From DASZXJ01 sp035545895 (GTDB taxonomy: Bacteria > Planctomycetota > Phycisphaerae > Tepidisphaerales > Tepidisphaeraceae): a stretch of 11,111 bases of DNA. The stretch is from positions 1-11,111 of the forward strand of contig DASZXJ010000139.1 of NCBI GenBank assembly GCA_035545895.1, given 5' to 3'. The notes below the pieces were generated by a model. The model ran no database searches and was not told the origin of the DNA. It saw only the letters and a list, made by a program, of their open reading frames with translations. Shown piece after piece: positions 5,805 through 11,111 of the stretch. The position numbers were made by a program, and so were the translations under genes. How positions within the stretch are numbered: position 1 is the stretch's first letter; each line of letters begins with the position of its first letter.

Positions 5805-7039
5805 AGATCACCGACGTTGCCGGCATTCTTATGTCGTATCCGCTGGCCGAGCCGTTGAAGCTGCCGTTCTATAACGGCCTGCGGACAATCCTTAAGCGCG
5901 ATGCAATGCTTATCCGCGTGCGCACGGACAGCGGGCTGGTGGGCTACGCGCCGGGTCCTGCGCACGAGCGTGCCGCCGTCGAAATTCGCGACGTCATTGG
6001 CCCGTTCCTGATTGGCAAAGATCCAAAACAATGGGCTGACTTTCAATTCAACGGAGACCTGGAAACCACCAAAACGTATCGCGCGGTCGAGATCGCGCTG
6101 ATCGATCTGGCCGCCAAGTTTGAAGGGTGCGCACTGTCCGAACTCATCGGGGGACGAAAGAGGGATCGCATCAAGCTGTACGGCAGCGCCGGCATGTATA
6201 TGTCTCCCGAGCGTTTCGCCGAGGAAGCCGCCGCCATCGCCGCCATGGGTTTCACCGCATACAAAATGCGTCCCGCGCTCGGGCCGGAAAAAGACATCGA
6301 AACGGTCCGGCAAATGCGCCGCGCGGTCGGTCCCGATTTTGGATTGATGATCGATGCCCATTCCTGGTGGCGGATGGGTGACAAAAGTTTTTCCCCACAA
6401 ACCGTTACTGAAGTCGCCGCCGCCATTGCGAAATATCAACCCACCTGGCTTGAGGAGCCGCTGCCGCCTCACGATCACGATGCGTATCGGGAATTGCGAT
6501 CCAGGCATATTGTTCCAATCGCGACGGGTGAGCATGAGCAGGAAGAAGCCGGCTTCATGGATCTGATCCAGACCAACGCCGCCGAATACATCCAGATGGA
6601 TGTCTGCTGCCAGGGAGGCTTTGCGATGGGCCGGCGCATTTTTGATGCTGTGGCCAAAAAGGGATTGCGATTCGCATTTCACAGTTGGGGCACGGCATTG
6701 GAGGTGCTGGCGGCTGGGCAGCTCGGAATCTGCTGGCCCGCGCACGTCGTCGAGTGGCTGGAATATCCCTGTTATAGCAGTGCAACCAAGCCGGGCATGT
6801 ATCCGTTTCCGCTGTCCGATGAAATCCTGCGTCATCCGCTGCACATTCATCACGGCGATTTGATCGTGCCCGATGTTCCGGGACTTGGCATTGAAGTGAA
6901 CGAAGCCGTGATCGAGAAATACCCGTTTATTCCCGGCCCCTGGTCATTTTTCAAAATTGATTCGCCGGCGGAAACGGTCGCGGTGACAGGCGATCACAGC
7001 GTCAAGTGGATTGGCGCGACTCCGCCGGCTCTGCCATGA
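5801..7039 (+). CDS. Enolase-superfamily sugar-acid dehydratase or cycloisomerase (mandelate racemase type)
   Basis: 412 residues, cytoplasmic (no signal peptide). An N-terminal capping domain (1-~120) precedes the barrel. The metal ligands are visible as D185 (MIDAHSWW), E218 or E219 (WLEEPL) and E244 (ATGEHE). K155 in AYKMRP is the likely base on one face. D267 (QMDVCC) with H294 (FAFHSWG) forms the Asp-His dyad typical of the mandelate racemase subgroup, so the acid-sugar dehydratase chemistry looks intact. The second lysine of the usual KxK is Arg157. Substrate is uncertain: galactarate, glucarate, galactarolactone or another hexonate are all possible. With KdgD nearby, an aldarate leading to 5-dehydro-4-deoxyglucarate is the economical guess. 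Its ATG overlaps the stop of the broken glycosidase gene, suggesting former translational coupling. It converges on the transporter gene with a 38-bp overlap. Confidence 0.88.
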   Translation: MKITDVAGILMSYPLAEPLKLPFYNGLRTILKRDAMLIRVRTDSGLVGYAPGPAHERAAVEIRDVIGPFLIGKDPKQWADFQFNGDLETTKTYRAVEIALIDLAAKFEGCALSELIGGRKRDRIKLYGSAGMYMSPERFAEEAAAIAAMGFTAYKMRPALGPEKDIETVRQMRRAVGPDFGLMIDAHSWWRMGDKSFSPQTVTEVAAAIAKYQPTWLEEPLPPHDHDAYRELRSRHIVPIATGEHEQEEAGFMDLIQTNAAEYIQMDVCCQGGFAMGRRIFDAVAKKGLRFAFHSWGTALEVLAAGQLGICWPAHVVEWLEYPCYSSATKPGMYPFPLSDEILRHPLHIHHGDLIVPDVPGLGIEVNEAVIEKYPFIPGPWSFFKIDSPAETVAVTGDHSVKWIGATPPALP

Positions 7040-8378
7040 TCGGTTCGAATCCGCGACCTTCCCGATCTTCATCTTTTCTTCCAAGGCGCAATGCGATGAT
7101 GATCATCGAATAAATTCCCATGCAAAAAGCCATGAAATAGATTCCGCCGACGTACGAGTGAGTTTGTGTTTGCGCAAATCCCAACACGCTGGGCCCGAGG
7201 AAGCCGCCAAGATTGGCAAGTGAATTGATTAGCCCAACGCTGCTGGCGGCGGCGTTCTTGCTGAGAAACAGACTTGGCAGCGCCCAGAAGGGAGCGAGGT
7301 AACATTTCAGCCCCGCGGCAGTGATCATCAGGCAGGCCATCGTCAGCGGCAGGTGTCCGCGAGTCAGCGGCCACAGCGCCAGTGCTACGCCTCCGATGAG
7401 CGCCGGCAAGGCTGCGTGAAGTCGCCGCTCACCCGTCCGATCGGAATTCCATCCCACGAGCAGTGTCGCCGTCAGCGCCATCGTCGGCGGAAGCAGCAGC
7501 AGCCAGGTGAGTTTGCTCAGTTCCAGCCCATACCATTGTTGCAGGATGCTGGGCAGGAAGAATTCGAGCCCGTAATTGCCGGTTACCACGCAGAAATACG
7601 CCAGCGCCAACAATAATACCTTAGGATGGGCGACTGCTTCCCAGGCAGTCATGCGATGTTTAGCCAATCGCATGGCGCGTTCCTTGGCCAGTTCCTCCCC
7701 CAACGCCTGGCGTTCCTCGGCGGTCAGCCAACCGGCTTCGTTCGGATGATCGGTGAGAAAGAACAAGACAACGAATCCCAAAATCACCGCCGGCAACCCC
7801 CATGCGATGTACATCCACTGCCAGCCGACAAGTCCCAGCGGGCCGGGGCGGGCGGTCGTCCCCAGGGAAAGCAGCCAGCTTGAGATTTTCGGGCTGGCGA
7901 GCTGCGCGATCGGCGTGGAGATCATGAAAATCCCCAGTGCCCGCGTGCGGTCACGATTCAAAAACCAGTGCGTCATGTATATGATCGCGCCGGGAAAAAA
8001 GCCCGCCTCTGCCAATCCCAGGATGAAGCGCACGACGTAGAACTGAGTGGGCGTCTTCACCCATGCAGTGGCAGCGGCGACGATGCCCCAGCTCACCATG
8101 ATTCGGCTGATCCATTTGCGGGCGCTCCATGCTTCACACAGCAGAGTTCCTGGTATTTCCAGCAGAAAATAACCGACGAAGAACACCCCCGCGCCAAAGC
8201 CGATCACTGCATCGTTGAAGGCCGGCATGTCCTTCTGCATCAGCAATTTGGCCAGGCCGACATTGGCGCGATCGACATAGGCAATGATGTAACAGAGCAC
8301 CAGAAGTGGAAGCAGACGCCGATAGGACTTGCGGCGGGCGCTATTCAAAACCTGTTCATGCTCGACCGATGATGCCAA
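7002..8378 (-). CDS. MFS transporter, anion:cation symporter (sugar-acid uptake) type
   Basis: 458 residues with about 12 hydrophobic segments. Family marks are VDRANVG (35-41) after the first helix, GLAEAGFFPG (121-130) in the fourth region, a central cytoplasmic loop (~207-250, HPNEAGWLTAEER) and NSDRTGERR (311-319) in the second half. This places it with proton-coupled transporters of organic anions such as hexuronates, glucarate, tartrate and phthalate. The neighbouring sugar-acid enzymes make an aldarate, aldonate or uronate the likely cargo. The start is TTG at 8378, with GAGGG five bases upstream (minus strand). The next in-frame ATG is codon 48 and would remove the first helix. The last 38 bp overlap the end of the enolase-family gene on the opposite strand. 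Confidence 0.87.
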   Translation of the reverse strand: MASSVEHEQVLNSARRKSYRRLLPLLVLCYIIAYVDRANVGLAKLLMQKDMPAFNDAVIGFGAGVFFVGYFLLEIPGTLLCEAWSARKWISRIMVSWGIVAAATAWVKTPTQFYVVRFILGLAEAGFFPGAIIYMTHWFLNRDRTRALGIFMISTPIAQLASPKISSWLLSLGTTARPGPLGLVGWQWMYIAWGLPAVILGFVVLFFLTDHPNEAGWLTAEERQALGEELAKERAMRLAKHRMTAWEAVAHPKVLLLALAYFCVVTGNYGLEFFLPSILQQWYGLELSKLTWLLLLPPTMALTATLLVGWNSDRTGERRLHAALPALIGGVALALWPLTRGHLPLTMACLMITAAGLKCYLAPFWALPSLFLSKNAAASSVGLINSLANLGGFLGPSVLGFAQTQTHSYVGGIYFMAFCMGIYSMIIIALRLGRKDEDREGRGFEPIMAEPAESRQST

Positions 8379-8410
8379 GCTGACCCTCGTATTCTCTGCG
8401 ACCGAAATCG

Positions 8411-8438
8411 ATCTTAGGTCCTATTCCAAATTTCACAA
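8411..8438 (-). promoter_or_regulatory. Candidate sigma70 promoter for the transporter gene
   Basis: On the minus strand, TTGTGA (8438-8433) and TAAGAT (8416-8411) are separated by 16 nt. The start site would be near 8404, leaving a ~25-nt leader with the GAGGG ribosome-binding site. Each hexamer matches consensus at four of six positions. It is interleaved with the opposite-facing kdgD promoter. Confidence 0.4.
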
Positions 8439-8454
8439 TCCAAAAAGTTGGAAA

Positions 8455-8483
8455 TTGACCGGTTCATCCGTCCGGATTATTCT
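8455..8483 (+). promoter_or_regulatory. Candidate sigma70 promoter for kdgD, nearly leaderless
   Basis: TTGACC (8455-8460, five of six to consensus) and TATTCT (8478-8483, four of six) with an exact 17-nt spacer. The predicted start site, near 8490, is only about four bases before the ATG at 8494. No Shine-Dalgarno sequence precedes that ATG, which fits a leaderless or very short-leader mRNA. Confidence 0.5.
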
Positions 8484-8493
8484 GCCTCGTTCC

Positions 8494-9399
8494 ATGTCAC
8501 CCAACGAACTTCGCAACCGGCTGAGCGGCGTCATTGCATTTCCGGTAACGCCGTTCAAGGCGGATTTATCATTGGACCTTGAAGGCTTGCGGAAGAATCT
8601 TCGCTCGCTATTGAAACACCCGGTCTGTGCGATTGTTGCTGCGGCCGGGACGGGCGAACTGTATTCGCTGTCGCCGGCGGAACATTTGCAGGTGGTGAAG
8701 GCGACGGTCGAAGAGACCGCCGGCAAGGTGCCGGTGCTGGCGGGAACCGGATTCAATCCGCCGATCGCAGTGGACTTGGCCAAACAATCCGCCGCGGCGG
8801 GCGTGAGCGGCATTCTGGCGTTTCCGCCGTATTACCCAAGCCCGGACGATGATGGCACGGTCGCGTATTACAAAGCGATCGGGGAAGCGACTTCGCTGGG
8901 GATGTTTATTTACAGCCGCGACTGGTTCAGCGCTTCGCCGTCGCTGGTTCAGCGGCTGGCCGATCAAATTCCGACATTGATCGCATGGAAAGACGGCCAG
9001 GCCGACATCCGCAAATATCAGATGATCCGCCAGCGCGTCGGCGACCGCCTGCACTGGATCGGCGGCGCGGGCGATGACATGGTGCCGGCGTATTACTCGA
9101 TGGGGATTCGCACCTACACATCAAGCATCTCCAACACCACGCCAAGATTGTCATTGCGACTGCACGAACTCGCGTCGGCGGGGCATTCGGATGAATTGTC
9201 CAGGCTGATGAATGAATTGATCATTCCGCTTTACGCGCTTCGCACCAAGCGCAAGGGTTACGAGGTTTCTGCGATGAAATCCATGATGGACATGCTTGGC
9301 ATGGTTGGCGGGCCGGTGCGTCCGCCGCTGGTGGATTTGAATCGCGAAGATCTGGACGGTTTGAAACGAACGATCGAAAAATGGCGCATTTGGGCATAA
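8494..9399 (+). CDS. kdgD: 5-dehydro-4-deoxyglucarate dehydratase (DHDPS family)
   Basis: 301 residues, close to the usual KdgD length. The enzyme dehydrates and decarboxylates 5-dehydro-4-deoxy-D-glucarate to 2,5-dioxopentanoate (2-oxoglutarate semialdehyde) in the oxidative galacturonate/glucarate pathway. Visible marks are FPVTPF (16-21), AGTGELYSLSPAEH (51-64), Y140 in IYSRDW, the Schiff-base K166 in IAWKDG, WIGGAGDD (188-195), and the KdgD-like tail RKGYEVSAMKSMM (253-265) and GPVRPPLVDL (273-282). The ATG at 8494 is chosen because KdgD proteins begin with this MSPNEL-like motif. The frame stays open back to 8329, but that would overlap the transporter gene and add non-homologous residues. 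A related DHDPS-family activity, such as 2-keto-3-deoxyarabinonate dehydratase, is the main alternative. GH51 follows after 17 nt. Confidence 0.88.
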   Translation: MSPNELRNRLSGVIAFPVTPFKADLSLDLEGLRKNLRSLLKHPVCAIVAAAGTGELYSLSPAEHLQVVKATVEETAGKVPVLAGTGFNPPIAVDLAKQSAAAGVSGILAFPPYYPSPDDDGTVAYYKAIGEATSLGMFIYSRDWFSASPSLVQRLADQIPTLIAWKDGQADIRKYQMIRQRVGDRLHWIGGAGDDMVPAYYSMGIRTYTSSISNTTPRLSLRLHELASAGHSDELSRLMNELIIPLYALRTKRKGYEVSAMKSMMDMLGMVGGPVRPPLVDLNREDLDGLKRTIEKWRIWA

Positions 9400-9416
9400 C
9401 ACTGGAGGAACAGCCA

Positions 9417-10982
9417 ATGTCTTCTCGGAAATGGTCGGTGGCGGTAATAGGTTTGATCATGTCTTGCGCCGTCGCGATGAGGGCTCAAAGTATCGAGCCC
9501 ATTTCCGGCGAACTCACTTTGCACGCGGATCAGCTTAAAGGGGAAATTAGTCGCAATTTATACGGACAATTTGCCGAGCATCTGGGCAGGTGCGTGTATG
9601 AAGGCCTGTGGGTCGGCGAAGATTCGACGATCCCGAATACGCGCGGCATTCGAAATGACGTCGTCGCGGCGCTGAAAAATCTCAACGTGCCATTCATCCG
9701 CTGGCCGGGCGGGTGTTTTGCGGATGAATACCACTGGCGAGATGGCATTGGCCCGAAAAACCAAAGGCCCAAGCGCATCAATACCCACTGGGGCGGAGTG
9801 ATCGAGACCAACGCGTTCGGCACACACGAATTCATGGACCTGTGCGAGCAGATCGGCGCCAGCCCTTATATCAGCGGCAACGTCGGCACGGGCACGCCTC
9901 AGGAAATGATGGAATGGGTCGAATACATGACCAGCGCTTCGGATTCCACTCTCGCCAACGAACGCCGCAAAAATGGCCATCCCGAGCCGTGGAAGATTCC
10001 TTATTTCGGCGTGGGCAACGAAAGCTGGGGCTGTGGCGGCAACATGACGCCGGAGTATTACTCCGACGAGTTCCGCAAGTTCGGCACATTCGTCAAAAAC
10101 TATTCGGCCAATCGCATCACGAAGATCGCTTCAGGCCCCAATGGCGACGATTTTAATTGGACCGAAGTGCTGATGTCGCACGTTGGCCGGCAAATGAATG
10201 CCATGTCACTGCACTGGTACACGCTTCCCACCGGCAACTGGTCCAACAAAGGCTCGTCCACTCAGTTCGATGAAAGCCAGTGGCATGCCACGCTCGTCCA
10301 GGCGATGCGCATGGAAGAATTGCTGCAAAAGCACTCGGCCATCATGGATAAATACGATTCGCAGAAGCGCATCGGCCTGGCCGTCGATGAATGGGGCACA
10401 TGGTACAACCCCGAACCGGGCAGCACGCCGGGATTTTTGTATCAGCAAAACAGTTTGCGTGATGCGATTATCGCTGGAATCAGTCTCAACTTGTTCAATC
10501 AACACTGTGACCGCGTGCGCATGGCAGCCATTGCACAAATGGTCAACGTGCTCCAGGCGATGATCCTGACCGACAAGGAAAAGATGCTGCTGACGCCCAC
10601 CTACTACGTTTTTGAAATGTACAAGGTGCATCAGGGCGCGCGTTTGATTCCAATCGATCTGACGGCTCCGGAATATAAGATGGGATCTGCGTCCGTTCCG
10701 AGCGTGAACGCATCGGCCTCGCGCGATATGGCCGGCAAGGTGCATTTGTCGATTGTGAATCTCGATGCAAACAATTCAGCGAAACTTTCAGTCAAACTCG
10801 CGGGAGTAACCGCCAGGCAAGTCACCGGGCGAATCCTGACCGCGCCGGCGATGAATGCGATCAATACCTTCGACAACCCCACCAACGTCAAGCCCGCTGA
10901 CTTCACAGGGTTTGAGGTCAAAGGCGAAGCAATGAATCTTTCATTGCCCGCCAAATCGGTGGTCATGCTTGAAATTCAGTAA
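9417..10982 (+). CDS. Exported alpha-L-arabinofuranosidase, GH51
   Basis: 521 residues starting at an ATG with GGAGG (9404-9408) eight bases upstream. A start 36 nt earlier lacks this site and runs into kdgD. The signal peptide (residues 1-~23, ending AMRA) exports the enzyme. The catalytic barrel shows FIRWPGGCFADEYHW (93-107), the acid/base E202 in VGNESWG, the nucleophile E325 in VDEWGTWY, and FNQHCDRVRMA (360-370). The C-terminal part (~400-521) is the beta-sandwich of the family. Both catalytic glutamates are present, so it should be active, removing terminal arabinofuranose from arabinan, arabinoxylan or RG-I side chains. It is probably co-transcribed with kdgD (17-nt gap). Confidence 0.93.
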   Translation: MSSRKWSVAVIGLIMSCAVAMRAQSIEPISGELTLHADQLKGEISRNLYGQFAEHLGRCVYEGLWVGEDSTIPNTRGIRNDVVAALKNLNVPFIRWPGGCFADEYHWRDGIGPKNQRPKRINTHWGGVIETNAFGTHEFMDLCEQIGASPYISGNVGTGTPQEMMEWVEYMTSASDSTLANERRKNGHPEPWKIPYFGVGNESWGCGGNMTPEYYSDEFRKFGTFVKNYSANRITKIASGPNGDDFNWTEVLMSHVGRQMNAMSLHWYTLPTGNWSNKGSSTQFDESQWHATLVQAMRMEELLQKHSAIMDKYDSQKRIGLAVDEWGTWYNPEPGSTPGFLYQQNSLRDAIIAGISLNLFNQHCDRVRMAAIAQMVNVLQAMILTDKEKMLLTPTYYVFEMYKVHQGARLIPIDLTAPEYKMGSASVPSVNASASRDMAGKVHLSIVNLDANNSAKLSVKLAGVTARQVTGRILTAPAMNAINTFDNPTNVKPADFTGFEVKGEAMNLSLPAKSVVMLEIQ

Positions 10983-10991
10983 CGAGAGCGT

Positions 10992-11025
10992 CGATGGAAG
11001 TTTCAGTCGCTGAAACACGCCATCG
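10992..11025 (+). terminator. Two-part hairpin after the GH51 gene
   Basis: CGATGG (10992-10997) pairs with CCATCG (11020-11025). Inside, GTTTCAG (11000-11006) pairs with CTGAAAC (11010-11016) around a TCG loop, separated by a 2/3-nt internal loop. It starts nine bases after the GH51 stop. There is no T-run downstream, so it is at best an atypical terminator or a 3'-end stabiliser. The remaining bases to 11111 include TATTAT at 11088-11093, a possible -10 with no clear -35. Confidence 0.45.
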
Positions 11026-11111
11026 CGGTGATGAACCTGCTGCCGATCCGGCAATCTCACCGCCCGTCCCGACATGTCCTGATTTTGTATTATAGAAGAC
11101 CCAAAAGCGAT

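Noticed and set aside
5798..6853. 351-codon minus-strand frame opposite the enolase-family gene
   Set aside because: A shadow of the GC-rich coding strand. The plus-strand product shows all enolase-superfamily ligands.
8329..8493. Upstream extension of kdgD to an earlier ATG
   Set aside because: It would overlap the start of the divergent transporter gene and add residues unlike any KdgD N-terminus. The homologous start is at 8494.
9381..9416. Earlier start for the GH51 gene inside kdgD
   Set aside because: The ATG at 9417 has a well-spaced GGAGG and begins a clean signal peptide. The earlier start would put 12 polar residues before it.

Overview
This window looks like part of a plant cell-wall (pectin and arabinan) utilisation region from a moderately GC-rich bacterium. 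Three intact genes encode exported enzymes with Sec-type signal peptides. One of them, an oligogalacturonate lyase, carries a Gly/Arg-rich insert of a kind I associate with Planctomycetota, Verrucomicrobiota and Acidobacteriota. I lean towards Planctomycetota, but there is no rRNA or marker gene here, so the taxonomy is a weak inference.

Layout. 23-901: exported alpha/beta-hydrolase, probably a carbohydrate esterase. 902-1014: spacer with a striking 19-bp inverted repeat. 1015-2385: exported PL22-like oligogalacturonate lyase. 2386-2702: non-genic stretch with a 68-bp palindromic element, a doubtful 42-codon ORF and a second hairpin. 2703-5363: large membrane protein of the fused MFS/spermidine-synthase type. 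5389-5804: a broken gene whose head and tail match a DUF4038/GH140-type exported glycosidase, with the catalytic middle missing and a second copy of the palindromic element at the junction. 5801-7039: enolase-superfamily sugar-acid dehydratase or cycloisomerase, overlapping the tail of the broken gene by ATGA. 7002-8378 (minus strand): MFS transporter of the anion:cation symporter type, overlapping the dehydratase gene tail to tail. 8379-8493: divergent promoter region. 8494-9399: 5-dehydro-4-deoxyglucarate dehydratase (kdgD-like). 9417-10982: exported GH51 alpha-L-arabinofuranosidase. 10983-11111: spacer with a hairpin.

How the genes fit together (inference from families). The esterase would remove acyl groups. 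The GH51 enzyme would release arabinose from side chains, and the lyase would split unsaturated galacturonate oligomers. The MFS protein would import sugar acids. The enolase-family protein and KdgD fit the oxidative uronate route, in which aldarate goes to 5-dehydro-4-deoxyglucarate and then to 2-oxoglutarate semialdehyde. The uronate dehydrogenase before these steps and the semialdehyde dehydrogenase after them are not in the window, nor is any regulator. The fused MFS/spermidine-synthase protein has no obvious role in the pathway.

The most unusual observations are the palindromic element in two opposite orientations, its position exactly where about three quarters of a glycosidase gene is missing, and a promoter that would give kdgD a nearly leaderless mRNA. 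I found no CRISPR array, transposase gene, tRNA or rRNA, and no clear new defence or mobile system.
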